Source of the DNA: Spongospora subterranea f. sp. subterranea
Taxonomy: Eukaryota > Endomyxa: Phytomyxea > Phytomyxea > Plasmodiophorida
Direction of reading: 5' to 3'
NCBI GenBank assembly: GCA_049724395.1
Contig: JAUGWO010000080.1
Coordinates: forward strand, 28,675-92,674
DNA: 64,000 nt
Shown here: piece by piece, positions 31,837-45,641 of the stretch
Position numbering within the stretch: the stretch's first letter is position 1
Layout of the letters: every line of letters begins with the position of its first letter
The notes under the pieces: model-generated
Seen by the model: only the letters and a program-made list of their open reading frames with translations
Databases searched by the model: none
Told to the model about the DNA's origin: nothing
Translations under genes and position numbers: made by a program

Positions 31837-32562
31837 ATGCGTGTTTACTCCCCGCGTTCATCTATTACCTTGCTGGGATGTATATTCTTCATCAACATGG
31901 CGTGCGCCACGATTTATGAGCTCTTCCCAGGCAAACCGTACTGTATTGGGTGCGCTCGGCAGGCGTCGTTTGAATATATAGACGGTTTGATCGTAATTTT
32001 AGGGACGATGCCGAGAAAAACGACCTTTTCCGAGGAAAGTACATTGTTAAACAGGGCCAACCTGGTCAGGTTGACATCGTCATCACTGATTCAAACCAGA
32101 GAGAGGTGCTGAGGAAGACTGGAGATGTTGAATCTTCATGGTTGTATACGGCCACTGCTAAAGGAGAAATCCGAGTCTGCATGTTCAATAAAGGAGGATT
32201 TCCTGTTAAAGTTGATCTTGAGATGGGAGCTGGTCCTGCCGCTAAAGATTACGATGCCATCGCTAAGAAAGAGAACCTCAAGCCGCTAGAACTTGAGTTG
32301 CGTCGGTTGGAAGACCTGATTTCTTCAGTGAAGTCAGACTTTGAATACTATACTTCTCGCGAACAGGAAGCACGCAGTGTCAATGGTAAGATAGATAATG
32401 TAATCCAATGAACCAGCTCATTTGTAATTGTTTTCCTTTGCAGAGAGTACTAATTCTCGTGTTCTTATTGGATTTCTAGTGTCGATGGCCTTCATTCTAG
32501 GCATTGGCACTTGGCAGCTTTACGTTTTACAGAAATACTTTACATCCAAGAAAATGATGTGA
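31837..32562 (+). CDS. p24/emp24 (TMED) cargo receptor
   Basis: A type I membrane protein of the p24 family, which acts in COPI/COPII vesicles between ER and Golgi. ATG 31837 opens a signal peptide (MRVYSPRSSITLLGCIFFIN), then ATIYELFPGKPYCIG. A 53-bp intron (31950-32002, GTGCGC...TTTTAG) joins to DDAEKNDLFRGKYIVKQGQP. The GOLD domain continues (QVDIVITDSNQREVLRKTGD; GEIRVCMFNKGGFPVKVDLE), then a coiled coil (LKPLELELRRLEDLISSVK). A second intron (about 32385-32442) leads to the membrane helix (RVLIGFLVSMAFILGIGTWQ) and the short tail YVLQKYFTSKKMM. The last four residues form a KKxx COPI retrieval signal. TGA at 32560-32562. Complete, with clean introns. Confidence 0.93.
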
Positions 32563-32639
32563 AATCTAATAAGTTTTCCTAATCATCGATACAATACAAA
32601 CCATGTATTACCAGTCGATTTATTGGAAAACAGTTTATC

Positions 32640-33165
32640 GGGTTTTTGCTTTATCATATGCACAATGTTCTGTAAACCGACACCCGATTGAGTTATAACG
32701 TTGCCAGTTTGCCATTTTATGCAGAGACTTTTCATGAGCTCTATATGTTTTTTATCATTCACGATCGGATTGACTGGTATTCCGCCAGCCGCGCATATCT
32801 AATTCGACATCAAATGCCCAGTTATATCGACGCCATCAACGGTAAACTGCCGGTACATGTTTTCGTCGAACTTTTGCGACAACTGACAATCACTGGGAGA
32901 TGCGCACAAGTGTGTCACCCAATCAACCGGCTGACAGTTGCATTCCTCGCTAAGCTCTTACCTTCACACTTTCGGTGCCGACATGTTCGCTGTTTCATTC
33001 CCGAAACGGTTTGCACTAAAGTCAACAGCTCTACAAAACCTCTGGCCAGACCTTCTGTGCATTTGGGTGACATTCTAGAAAACTGCGTGTTGGCGCAACG
33101 ATCGCCCGACCAGGCTCCGCAATTCAAAACCGGAAACGAATTTGGTCACGGAGTGTTCTAGAGTG
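32640..33165. other. Possible unrecognised gene
   Basis: A 157-codon plus-strand open frame (32688-33161; MSYNVASLPFYAETFHELYM) and overlapping minus-strand frames (32915-33127, 33075-33302) compete here. A few GT-AG pairs are possible on the minus strand. None of the translations is a family I recognise, so strand and product are unresolved. Confidence 0.3.
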
Positions 33166-33394
33166 AATGTATTGCCTGTAACAGGATCTGAGACTGTGAT
33201 TATAAAGTACTTGATTGGCAAGTGGGCAGGGCAGAATCGGGCACAGGTTGGAGTCGCCTGCTGCACGGTCATCGCGTGTGGCCAAGGCGCCACCTCTGCC
33301 AAGACGGCACCATCACAATTCTGCTCGGGGCCACACGCTCTGTTTCGGCGGTTTCTGTGTCGTTTCTGCAGGTTCAGCGGGCAATCCTAGGGAT

Positions 33395-34213
33395 ATGGAC
33401 AACCGATCACTTTCTATCCTGGTTATTCTGTTCACAACCGCTCTGATTCACCGTTGTTCGTGTCAACAACCTGACGCTTCCTCGGATGATCAGAGTACTT
33501 ACAAGACCCCAAGTTCGATGATGTCAGCGTTGATCGCTTCCTTCACGATGATTGTGTCGTCCGAAATCGGCGACAAAACGTTCTTCATAGCCGCGATTAT
33601 GTCGATGCGCCATGACCGACGCATTGTTTTCTTGGGAGCGATAATGGCGCTTTTTGTGATGACAGTTCTGTCAGCTATTCTTGGGTCTGCTTTGCCGGCG
33701 TTATTACCTCGGTTTTATACTCATATTGCCGCCATTTGCCTGTTCCTAGTGTTCGGCCTCAAACTGTTGAAGGACGCACTGTCGATATCGGATGATGATC
33801 TGCAAGGAGAGATTGATGAGACCGAAGCTGAGGTCAACGCAATGTCGTCGAAGAGGACTGACGAGACTGATGATGATGATATGAATGAATTGGAATCCCA
33901 AACTGGCGTATCGCTTCATAGGAAAAAGAGTCATCTTGCGCTATCGACGAAATACATCTTAACTCAAGCATTCACCATGACATTTCTAGCGGAATGGGGC
34001 GACAGATCCCAGATTGCGACCATCGTCATGGCAGCCGATTCCAACCCATACGGCGTTGTGATTGGTGGCGTAATGGGGCACACATTCTGTACCTTGATGG
34101 CTGTGCTGGGGGGGAAGCTTCTTGCTGCTCGTATATCGGAAAGGACGGTTCATATTCTCGGCGGTGTGTTGTTCTTATTTTTCGCTGTACACTCCATCGT
34201 ATCTGGTCATTAA
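33395..34213 (+). CDS. TMEM165/Gdt1-type Mn2+/Ca2+:H+ exchanger (UPF0016)
   Basis: A 272-codon intronless frame from ATG 33395 (MDNRSLSILVILFTTALIHR), chosen because it opens a signal peptide; an in-frame upstream extension to 33215 is not protein-like. Two copies of the family's cation-binding signature are present: SEIGDKTFFIAAIMSMRHDR (E-x-G-D-K-T) and LAEWGDRSQIATIVMAADSN (E-x-G-D-R-S). Each is followed by transmembrane helices (about six in all). A charged cytosolic loop (EIDETEAEVNAMSSKRTDET) separates the halves. Family members move Mn2+ and Ca2+ into the Golgi lumen and support glycosylation. Length and topology are normal. The end HSIVSGH lacks an obvious sorting motif. It lies 830 bp downstream of the p24 gene, another Golgi-pathway gene. 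Confidence 0.95.
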   Translation: MDNRSLSILVILFTTALIHRCSCQQPDASSDDQSTYKTPSSMMSALIASFTMIVSSEIGDKTFFIAAIMSMRHDRRIVFLGAIMALFVMTVLSAILGSALPALLPRFYTHIAAICLFLVFGLKLLKDALSISDDDLQGEIDETEAEVNAMSSKRTDETDDDDMNELESQTGVSLHRKKSHLALSTKYILTQAFTMTFLAEWGDRSQIATIVMAADSNPYGVVIGGVMGHTFCTLMAVLGGKLLAARISERTVHILGGVLFLFFAVHSIVSGH

Positions 34214-34269
34214 CACTTCAAATCAATCTTCAGCCAATGTCAATATACAATCGCGCTTTTTTTTATTTT

Positions 34270-35004
34270 CTACACGTTAAGATTATCTTGATCAGCCTGC
34301 CAATCATGAATACTGATGTCAGCTCCGTAAACAGATTCCGTCGCCGAAGACCTTTTCAAATATGGGCCCATCCATGAAATTACGATGAATGAAGTCAATG
34401 AAACTAGAACCGCCACTGACAGGAAAACATACGACAATGTGTCACGAAAGGTTAGAACCCGATAAATGCCAACATTATGAGTTAGGGTATAGGCGGCGTT
34501 GACCGGGATGTACGTCAGAACGATGGTTGGCCAGAATACGTGGCCCTTGATGAACAACGTGTCGGAAATCGTAAAGTCCACGATGAGCAGCGCCAGCGTC
34601 AGTCCATGGTCTGCGATGTTGCGAAACAGACGGAAGGTCGTCAGGTAGCCCGGGCGAATAAACGGGTGTATGGCAACCCAATACATGGCGCACACCATAA
34701 TGTTGTTTGGAATGCAGATCTCGTTGAGGATGTAGGCCGATTGCTTGATAAATGCGGGGCAGAACGAGTATAGAGCGCAGCATGAGGTGAGAAAGTATGC
34801 GAGGTTCAGAATCGACAGCCAATGCGTCAGGTACAATATGTAAGGTATATTCCCAACAGCCGTATAATCGATTATGATGGTAAACATTAAAAACATCGCG
34901 CAGGATGCCCGAAATAACGCCAGCCAGCGCCTGGACATGAAACGGCTGGACAATATAGACAGCGGAGATGCGTCGACATTACAACCTTTTTGGTATACAG
35001 TCAT
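34270..35004 (-). CDS. Multi-pass membrane protein, possibly FAR-17a/AIG1 or rolling-stone-like
   Basis: A 244-codon intronless minus-strand frame, MTVYQKGCNVDASPLSILSS, with about six hydrophobic helices: LFRASCAMFLMFTIIIDYTA, YLTHWLSILNLAYFLTSCCA, NNIMVCAMYWVAIHPFIRP, DHGLTLALLIVDFTISDTLF, WPTIVLTYIPVNAAYTLTHN, LSYVFLSVAVLVSLTSFIVI. The pattern THW near helix 2, N-x-x-D-H-G before helix 4 and a tyrosine-rich segment after it resemble the rolling-stone/FAR-17a/AIG1 superfamily, but the match is by eye and weak. It is convergent with TMEM165 (57 bp between stop codons), so the two share a terminator region. Confidence 0.7.
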   Translation of the reverse strand: MTVYQKGCNVDASPLSILSSRFMSRRWLALFRASCAMFLMFTIIIDYTAVGNIPYILYLTHWLSILNLAYFLTSCCALYSFCPAFIKQSAYILNEICIPNNIMVCAMYWVAIHPFIRPGYLTTFRLFRNIADHGLTLALLIVDFTISDTLFIKGHVFWPTIVLTYIPVNAAYTLTHNVGIYRVLTFRDTLSYVFLSVAVLVSLTSFIVISWMGPYLKRSSATESVYGADISIHDWQADQDNLNV

Positions 35005-35448
35005 TGGCCAAGACGATATGAAACCAGGCGACGGGCGAGTCCCTGGCGATAACTCGGGCAGCAGCGGTGACGTGGAATTATCAACCGTTGGCGTTCAGAT
35101 AGAGGATCGTATCCGAAAAAGGTCGAGATTAATGGGATGATGGGGCTCCCCCCAACGAAATTGTCACCGACCAACGACCTTGACTGACGCTACCCAACGC
35201 AACATGAACATGACTTGCGCACTTGTTTGACTTTAGACAGTTGCGGAGTTTTGGGTGACCTTCTGACTCCTTCCTGTTGGTATTTTTGACTAAACCGTCC
35301 CGTGCTGTTACATGACGGGAACCCTTTATGGCTTATCCGTTACACTTGTACTGGTCTATTTTTGGGGTTCACGATCGAGGGCCGTTTGGGAGGTTTGATC
35401 GACCAACGACCGAGGGCCGGTTTGGGAAGAATGATAAATACACAGTGT
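35005..35448. other. Intergenic, no gene seen
   Basis: Contains a near repeat of CGACCAACGACC...AGGGCCG...TTTGGGA (35386-35430). Otherwise nothing recognisable. Probably the promoter of the membrane protein gene and the 3' end of the NXF gene. Confidence 0.4.
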
Positions 35449-36980
35449 TTATTGAGCCGGGGTAGATTGTATTCTCTGTAAAGCGATTTGAGGGTCTCCT
35501 CCAGCGTTGACTAATTCGTCGTAGGCCCTGGTGGCAGGACAACCGCTATGCTGAGCAAGCTGAAGGACGAGGTCGCTTGATGGAGGGCACGGCGTGATGG
35601 AACTGCTATCCAGCACGTGTAGATGGTCGTTGCTGATCAGCCAACCGCCCCCGCTCTGGGCCATTATGAACACGCGATGGAACTCACGCAGGACTTTAGA
35701 GGTTGACGACCCTTCCATGAACTGACCGGTTAGGGCAATCACAATTAAATTGGCTCCCAGCGCTGATACGTCCGCCACTAACTAACAGAGGACATGTTAA
35801 ATGCGTCTGGAATTGTCGGCCCGTATACTCAGTACCGTTTGTGGAAGATTGTGCATCTGTGGTAATGCTTTCAACACCGTTAAGATTTCCTGTTTCCCAC
35901 GCTTCAAAGCACCTTGACGGGCATGAAAACCGGACAGTTTCGATAGATTACGACTTGGAGAATATCGCTGACGAAGTTGTGGATCATCAATGGTAAGAGA
36001 AAAGTGTGCGGTATCCATATAAAAAGGCATTAGAGCATCACGAGACGAAGACTGGACCTATATCAACGCAATGGTCAATATTCGCAATTTATGCGAAATT
36101 AACATAGCCAGCGACCTCGAAGTATTTCATGATGATGGATTTGGCAAGCGGCTCAATTTGTGGTGGATCAAACGATGAACCCAATGGTGACGGAAGTGCT
36201 GGATCAGTATATCTTGGGGCGGATAACTGCATGAACGACTCGCATGGTTGCCCATTGATCAGCCGCAATGACGGGAACTTGACGCTGACTAGATGGCCGG
36301 TAACCGCAGGCGACAGCGATGGTAGCGAATTCCCTGAGAATGTAAAATGCTCATCGGCGACGGCGCCGGACTACCAGAGAGAAACACCAACCGGTTAATA
36401 TGAGCTCCAGCAGGTTGTTTGAGTACGCCCTAAGATGGTCGAGCTCGTCCAGAGCGTCCAGCTTATTATCTGCCAGCGATAGATTGATGATTGCAGGTGC
36501 GGCAGACGCCAGACCGTCATACGCAGCTAACGAGCGGATGTGATTGTTATCCAAGCGAAGGGTTTTGATCGATCGGCAATTCGCCTTGATGATGTCGCAG
36601 ATACGATCGACGAACCCCTTGTCGTTGAAATCAGCGGCGGGAATGATCGACGACAGCCCAGATATGGCATTGTTCAGATCAAGAAACGGCTGAGGTGTTG
36701 CCGAGTATTTCGATCCGATAAATGTCAATAGTGCAGCCTGCTCCTCTGGTGTACACCGGAAATCCGACACCAATGCGATGGTTAACCGAACACCAAACAG
36801 GGTTAGGTTACGCTGGCGAAGTATACACGATGTCTCCGAGGACGAATCAAACGTTCTGCGAAAGGAATTCAGAAAATCTTTTGTGGTGATTGGTTCATGA
36901 AAAGGTGTCTCACAGAATAATGGAATTATCCGAGCGAATGTCGGCATGAGACCATCTAATCTGACGATGGGTTGCGGTGC
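35449..36980 (-). CDS. NXF1/Mex67-type mRNA export receptor
   Basis: Minus strand, four or more exons. The N-terminal part of the visible frame (36947-36400) has the leucine-rich repeats (DKGFVDRICDIIKANCRSIK, TLRLDNNHIRSLAAYDGLAS, IINLSLADNKLDALDELDHL). Next is the LRR-NTF2 linker (VKFPSLRLINGQPCESFMQL; SFDPPQIEPLAKSIIMKYFE). After an intron comes the NTF2-like domain (DALMPFYMDTAHFSLTIDD; GALKRGKQEILTVLKALPQM; GANLIVIALTGQFMEGS; SKVLREFHRVFIMAQS; WLISNDHLHVLD). The C-terminus is a UBA-like TAP-C domain (SSDLVLQLAQHSGCPATRAY, ending QRIQSTPAQ; stop at 35449). The family heterodimerises with p15/Mtr2 and binds nucleoporin FG repeats to export mRNA. The RRM and first exon are unclear; arginine/serine-rich frames at 37051-37554 are candidates. 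Confidence 0.85.
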
Positions 36981-36999
36981 TCAACATCTTCCCGAGATC

Positions 37000-37620
37000 G
37001 CTGAGCAATGGCCGCTCCTTTAACCCCGTTATCTGGGTACAAACAGCATATCAGCAACACATCTGTATAAACGGTGAACGGTTGATATCATCGTTGCGGA
37101 ACGAACAGGCAATAACAGCAATACGATATGGTCTACGATAATACCTTAATGGTGGACTTCTTGGACCTATGATAATGACCGGATTTGGACTTGGAGGAAT
37201 TACCGGCCGACCTGCCGGATCTGGACCATGATGACGACATGCCCTGAACGAGACGCCGGCCCTGGCGAGAACCCGATCTTGCACGATAGTTCCGATTCGC
37301 AGGATCAGGATAATGACGATCCGCGGACTTGGACCGCGGCCGGCCATGGGCCATGCATGACTACCTAGAACAGTGATGGGAGTTGCGCCATCAACGTGAC
37401 GCCAAGTCAGTGACAGCGCCAGACTGGTCGTCGCCTCCGACTTCAATAACCCTTGGCGATTACGACCCCGTTTCCGAATGTGATTATGAGTCATCGCATC
37501 GGTCAATTGGTGCTTTGATCGTTTTCGCCGTGTTCGTTCTTCGACTTCGGGCAAATCCGAGTCCGGCTGTTGTTGACTTGGTTAAGAATAACCTCTACCT
37601 CAGACCGGTGTAAATGAGGA
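37000..37620 (-). CDS. Possible N-terminal exon(s) of the NXF gene, RS-rich
   Basis: Minus-strand frames here are arginine/serine/lysine rich (MAHGRPRSKSADRHYPDPAN; SSSWSRSGRSAGNSSKSKSG; EERTRRKRSKHQLTDAMTHN). NXF/Mex67 proteins begin with an arginine-rich RNA-binding segment and an RRM, so this could be the missing 5' part. I could not build a continuous model, and a separate SR-like gene is equally possible. Confidence 0.35.
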
Positions 37621-37767
37621 AACTGTACCGGATTTTGCAAGGCGATTCTGGAAATCTGTCAGGATAACAATGTAGTCCCATTGTTGTTGAACTTACAGCG
37701 GAAGGAAACGCCTCTTCGCGACGTTTCCTGCGCGTGCGTTCAAACGCGGCTTTCGAGTGATCATTGA

Positions 37768-38400
37768 TCATCGGTCGTCGTTCAGAAATTTTTCAGGATT
37801 TCCAATGAGACATGGCGTTATTCTCCAGTCTGAAACGTCTTTAACGACTCGATCATCGTTCACATTCACGTGGCTGGTCATCAATTCCTGTGATTTGGAT
37901 GAATTCTCCAGAAATTGAATTTCCAACTGTACGTGGTATTCTCCTAATGCGACCTGTATCTGAATTTCCAGGTTCCAGCGATGAGTGTTGGTTTAATACA
38001 CTGGTAGATATATCCCGATCAATTGTTTCCCTTCAACAAATCAATCACAGCTGCGGCGATGATTTTTTTGACGACAATACGATCTTGATCGTCAACGCTA
38101 TCGTCCAGTAATGATCTCACCATACCACACTTAACAAACAGTGGACGCCTCAGCGTGAACCGTTTTTCTTCAATGATATTTCAGGGGCATCCAGCTATTG
38201 AACGTGTTGATATTGATCCCGGCTATTGAACATGTTAGCTCCATATCCAAATTTTCACCCGATTCACGAATATGGCCAAAAATGCTTTCGATCGCCTTTC
38301 CCACGTCATTGTTCGATAAAAACATCAGTCTAGCCATCGTAGCAGTTCCTTCATCGGCCGACGACACAATTGACAATGGCATGGGTCAATGGCGACGTCA
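37768..38400 (-). CDS. Unrecognised multi-exon gene
   Basis: Three minus-strand exons look coding: MPLSIVSSADEGTATMARLM with FLSNNDVGKAIESIFGHIRE (38382-38220); SLLDDSVDDQDRIVVKKIIA with AAVIDLLKGNN (about 38120-38030); and LEIQIQVALGEYHVQLEIQF with NVNDDRVVKDVSDWRITPCL, ending FLNDDR at a TGA at 37768. GT-AG pairs separate them. Helical, HEAT-like character in the first two exons; family unknown. Upstream exons may exist. Confidence 0.45.
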
Positions 38401-39314
38401 TCAGGTATTGTTGGTTTGTGAAGGGCACAGAATTGGGATGGCGGGGAGTGCAGATAGAGCTGAGGGAACATCTCAGGACGACCTAACCGAGCAACGCCCT
38501 GGCCTCACCATTGTGCCGCTGCTCTTGACCATCTCTGATCATCGGTAGTCGACATGAGGCAACGCTTTGTTGGGTGAATATACCGTCAATCCCAACGACA
38601 CACACCGAACGCGGTGATCTATGTGAGTTTTGTCCAACGAGTACTGGCGAATTTTTTGGTCAACGAACAATTGACCTAACATTAAAGGGTGGATGTCATT
38701 CGTGATAAGGTGATTATTTCGTGAGCTGTTTCATTTGTTGATTACCGTAATCAGAAACGGAGTATCGGCTCTTCCACAAAGTGGAGTGAACTCTGCACCA
38801 GCTGGACGAGCTATGTTTTTCGATCGGAACTTGCCTTGTTCGATTGTCCACAAATAAAGATGTTGCGTTGATCTGACAGGGAAACAAGTGCCCCCGACTT
38901 TGCTTCAACGCATCTGGGCGCGTTCAACGAATTCGTACAAAGTGCCCGCTTCGCCATCGATCATGAAGATAATCGGTCTTCATTATGCTGGAAGTGATCA
39001 TCTCCATCACCATTATTCTCAACAGATTATCAATTTGTTATTGCAGATCGAGGTTGAGGTTGTTCCTATAAAGTTGCAGAAGGTGATCCAGAAACTAAAC
39101 GACGTCAATCCATTCCCTGCACCAGTTGTGAAATGTTGATCGGATCTGTAGGAACTCTGCAATGCCCCTGAGTAATTCTTGTTCCCGTTCATATGATCTT
39201 TTTTTTTTGGAAAGTTCGTGGTTATTTTGGAAAACGGGATTGGTTTTGGAGATGAAGAGGACTGAGCGCGTATCAAGCGATGGTTGGATTATATTTATGG
39301 GGATATTGGCATTA
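38401..39314. other. Mostly unassigned; one possible plus-strand exon
   Basis: The frame at 38950-39139 (IMKIIGLHYAGSDHLHHHYS, then QIEVEVVPIKLQKVIQKLND) has protein-like composition but no partner exon was found. A poly-T tract lies at 39196-39212. The rest shows nothing. Confidence 0.3.
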
Positions 39315-41262
<1,948 letters not shown>

Positions 41263-41429
41263 TTTGTGCTATGAACGATTTCCAATCAACCAGTACTTGT
41301 GATCAATATCGCCAATAAAGTATCTTAACACACAGATTGAGGCAGTTTACAGCGATTCATGTCCGGAATGGTTGTTATATTTAAATTTGTGAGATCATCA
41401 GTGTATTTATTAGTTAATGGGTTTATGGT

Positions 41430-44036
41430 TTAAGCGACGTAACGGAATGTGCCGGTATTAGCGGGATCCCGTTCGAGATATTCTCGGTCTAAAAGACTGC
41501 TAATCCGTTTGTGAATTTGTTCAATAGGAATGGGGAAATCCGCTTGCTCAAGACAATACGCAATGAGATGCGTTTGGGAGCACACTTTCAACTCCTTCAT
41601 GCGCCTAACAAGTATCGCGTCGATCTGGTACATCCGATCTGAAACTACTTGCGCTGCCACATCTTGCGATTCGACTTTACATTCCGCTGGTTTCGATAGT
41701 AAAATTACGCGGAATGCGGGACTATCAAATTGCTTGTTTACTTGAAATTCGTCAGACTCAACAACCTATATAAATAATTAGCTTGAATGTATCACCAACA
41801 CAACTGATGAACTTAACTGGTCCTTTCTTCCGTTTTTTCAAGACCCGCAACTTTTGCTTGCAAAGAGAACTTAAAGTGTGCTTCAACATTTCGTCCCAAA
41901 TACTAGTTTTGTCCTTGATGGTCTTATACGATTGAACTTCGGTTCCATCGTTGAAAGATAATAAAACCAGAGCTTGATAAACAGTAACAACAAGATCCTT
42001 TCGAACGTGAGAAAATTGCCCACGCAATACACAATGAGCTTCATTATAAACCCATGAAAGCTTGCGACCATTGTGGCGTTTGCAATAAAACTTGTTGAAC
42101 TCTTCTGCACGATTTTCGATTTCAGATGGAATTCTTAATGGAACAGCTGGAGTTTGATTCATCGATGGGGGCCAATGAGGTGTCGTCAGAACGCTGACAT
42201 TGAAATCGACCGTCGCCAAATCCATGTCCCTTTGCTGGCGAAATTCCTTGAACAAATCAGTCGACAGCTCCATGTCCTTGAACATTCCTTCCAATTTTGT
42301 TGTGAATAATGCACCACATTCCAGCCGCAGCTTGCTAATAAACCAGAAATTAGGATTGTACCAAACATTGTTTGAAGATATACCTTATCATATTTACTTC
42401 TGCTTGCCAACTGCAAGATGTAGATAATAAAAGTCTCTGAGCAAGATCAGTTTTATAAAATGCTTCAAACATATCTTTGCCGTGGATGAACTTGAACAAA
42501 ACCATGCAGCGATTGAGCTGAATTTCTAGGTCATTATCCTGAAAATTCCTAGCATCAAACGCGATGCTATGAAACACAACTATGGCTGAAAAACCTGTAG
42601 TTCAGCATGACCTTGCAGCAACCAATCGATATGTTTGGATAGTAATTCGGCAGGCACATTGCCTCGCGATCTGAAAACGCTTTCGAATGCATCCTTGCAG
42701 GCATGCTGTAAATCGCTGGCCATATCGCCCTATAAAGAATTTGAGAAATTCAACAGGCAAAGAATCAACTCTAGAACATACGGCATCGTGAACAACAGAG
42801 TCGATATTGTCCTTGAATAAACTGATCTGATCGATGATGTCATTATGCCCGATTACATTTGAGGTCGATGGGTCCTGAGGCTGCATAATGCGGGTACCGC
42901 CTTCAATAATGTATTCATGAAAAGCGCGACGAATGCTAGATTGGCCCTTGACGCGACACGCGAGTTGTAGAAATAAGCAAAGTGCATTCAAAGACAAAGG
43001 AAGAGAGGACATCAACTCATTGAATCCAGAGGATATCAAGGTCTGGGATATTAACAAATGAAAACCTTTACTATACCGAGGAAAACGAGTATTTGTACCT
43101 GTAAGTGGTTTGCAAATAGCGCCTTCTCAGCGGCATGTATGGTTGGCGACAGTGTTTGGGGTAGCATATAGGCGTGAATACGAGCAACTTCGTGGTCTAG
43201 TCTTGCCTGAACATGGTGTAAATATGCCACAACGTCTAGATCCAAAGACGAACACATCGACATTCCTTCCTCCTCATAAAACCTGTTGGGGCGCCTTTTA
43301 ACAATATTTTGAACGCAATGTCACCGTATTACTGGCTAGTTTCTGTGATAAACTCGGTCTCAATTACGGAGTACAAATTAAGATCTCTGGTCATTGTCGT
43401 GATTTGCTTCAACAAATCTGCATGATCAGGAATGGAAGCAGTCCCTTGACGTTCGCATTTTACCCTGGCCAGAACAGACGAGACGGTACGTGGCCAAGCA
43501 TTGCCACTCAGCAGTTCGTTTCTGAACAGGTCTCTACCTAAAATGGCCAGACTGCCAGGCTTTTTACATGTGCGATCGAGATAAAGGTATATCGCAATGA
43601 TGGTTTGCATCTGATTGCAGTGTTTACTCCAAACCGAGTTCACTTGCTCAAGCGGGTCCGAGACGGTACATTCATGAAGAGTTTGCAGCATTTCCTTACA
43701 GTGTTGTTGATAATATGCACGCATTCGATCGTACACATCCGAATCATGATCTGCGTCAAGAAATTAAAGTACCCACAACCGACACAGCAGAGATTATAAC
43801 CTAATATGCAAAGGTTCTGAACATATTTGTAAAGAACCTCGGCGTCCCCTGCATTGGCCGTTGTTTGAGCTGGTGATTTCTATCAGCGCATTCGCAAGCG
43901 CTTCAAACGCCGCGTTGGCGTAAGGTGCTTCATCAGGAGGTTCCCATTGCCCCATGACCGATATTGTAAAGGGTTGGCCTACGCGAGGTTCCAGTATGAT
44001 ATCCTCATCGCTGCGCTGCTTGCGCTTCTTCACCAT
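41430..44036 (-). CDS. Cullin-4-type ubiquitin ligase scaffold
   Basis: Minus strand, ATG 44036 (MVKKRKQRSDEDIILEPRVG), stop at 41430. N-terminal cullin repeats: RAYYQQHCKEMLQTLHECTV, EQVNSVWSKHCNQMQTIIAI, YLYLDRTCKKPGSLAILGRD. Middle: AELLSKHIDWLLQG and the CUL4-like FKFIHGKDMFEAFYKTDLAQ. Cullin homology domain: LEGMFKDMELSTDLF-like (EGMFKDMELSTDLFKEFRQQ), NGRKLSWVYNEAHCVLRGQF, QALVLLSFNDGTEVQ. C-terminal neddylation/WHB domain: YQIDAILVRRMKELKVCSQT (contains the NEDD8-acceptor lysine in RMK) and ISSLLDREYLERDPANTGTF with the usual YVA end. The match is best to CUL4, which binds DDB1 at its N-terminus and RBX1 at its C-terminus. Introns are short; the splice sites near 42320-42600 and 43060-43330 are approximate. 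Confidence 0.9.
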
Positions 44037-44039
44037 CGC

Positions 44040-45641
44040 CCAACGAATGGCCCAGCCCCAGTTAGGATCAACAAAACACGAAAGTCAGCTCTGGAACGAT
44101 CTACCAATAGGTTAATGATCTAACTGAACATTGCGGACATTATTTGAAAAGGTGATGAGTACAAGCGACTGTAGAACATGTTTCATTTGTTATATGTTTC
44201 AGTTCATGCTCAACGATACGAGTAATGAACAGCGCCACGTAGATTAGATCGGGTCATCGCGCCCGTCATCATCCATGACCGGTCGTGGATCAGCTTATCG
44301 ATATTTTGGCCAATGCACCCCAAACGTGCAGGGATCCTAAGATCTCTGCAAGAACTCGGAATTGACTTGCTGTGATGATGCTCAGAGAACTAGGATTTAT
44401 TTATTGCTGATCACATCTCTTACACGAAACTTCGTTGGTGTAGATCCAATACACGGATTTGTGTCGTTTTGGAAATCGTACTGAGAACTTTGCTTTGATT
44501 TTTTTCACGAAATTCTACAGTATTACACAACAAATTATCTTGTCTCGCTTATTCGTACTAATCATCAAATTTGTTCATCTGCTCCCAATTTTCTAGGAAA
44601 GCGGCGCTGTTGGTGATAACGATGGTCTGTTTTTGACAATTCAAGAAATTCGTCATACCGTTCAATATCGGTAAGTTTATTGGGACCAACTTGCGGTCTT
44701 GAGTATCGGCCATTCCTTTTCTGCTGCCTCCTAAGATTTCGGATCATCAAAGCCCATTGACCCAAAAAACATATGCGGAACCAGTTTATTCTAGAGGAGA
44801 AGATTTAACAAATCCTTAAACTAGGGATGAATCTCAGCGAATCGCAGTGCAAGACTACTACTCACGCGTAAAATACCTCGTTCAAATCGAGTCGTCTACA
44901 ATGAGTTTCCGTCCACCGTACCAATTATTGTCATTCATTCGCTACCAGCTCGATCCTCTTAAACAAGAACCAGCCACACAAACAAGATAATAATAGTAAC
45001 AGCGTTTGTTGGATTCGAGACAGTTCATTAATGAGAATATAAACAAGCAGCATAACACTGTCACCATAGGAAGGTAGCGTCGTATAAGAAGGTATAGGCA
45101 AATCAAGTCTTCAGCTATGATATTGGATTATCAAGATGTGATAGGGGTGCTATCTGCTGCACTGAAATGATCAATGGACTGTGCGACCTGATCATCGTGA
45201 TGAACCGAACTGATCGGTGAAGCGAAGACGTGTCGAACTGATCAATGTAAAAGAAGTGAATGTATTGATTACAAACAAGTTGCGTTATGAAATAATCAGA
45301 GGCACGAGCCCGTTATTAAGGCACGGGAACACGCGCGTCAACAGAAGGGGTCAAGGAGAAGGAGTGAGACTTTCACACCTGAACAGCGTTAGTCGTTACG
45401 TATCGAGGCCGCGCTTGTGTCCCCATCTAAGGAGTGCAGTGGTGAGCTGTGGGACGAATAGTGCGCGCCAAATTTGAACTAATGTTGAGAGTTTAAGCAT
45501 AAGAAGGCTCAGACGCAAAGAGGAACGTCGCCATTGCCAAACCATTCATCTCTGGCGTAATAGATATCCTATTTCTTCTTTCAGTTTGACGTCTTCTTCA
45601 GCTGCCCTATTCTGCCCTTCGGGTGAGTAGGGACCCGTTGA
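44040..45641. other. Long intergenic region, one weak open frame
   Basis: The only protein-like piece is a minus-strand frame at 44565-44765 (RPQVGPNKLTDIERYDEFLE, then LSKTDHRYHQQRRFPRKLGA), possibly the last exon of a small gene preceded by an AG at about 44733 and a start near 44945 (MNDNNWYGGRKLIVDDSI). I do not recognise it. The remainder, including a 45217-45477 plus frame, shows nothing. Confidence 0.3.

Noticed and set aside
33215-33394. 60-codon N-terminal extension of the TMEM165 frame
   Set aside because: It is Arg/Pro-rich and unlike the family; the ATG at 33395 starts a normal signal peptide.
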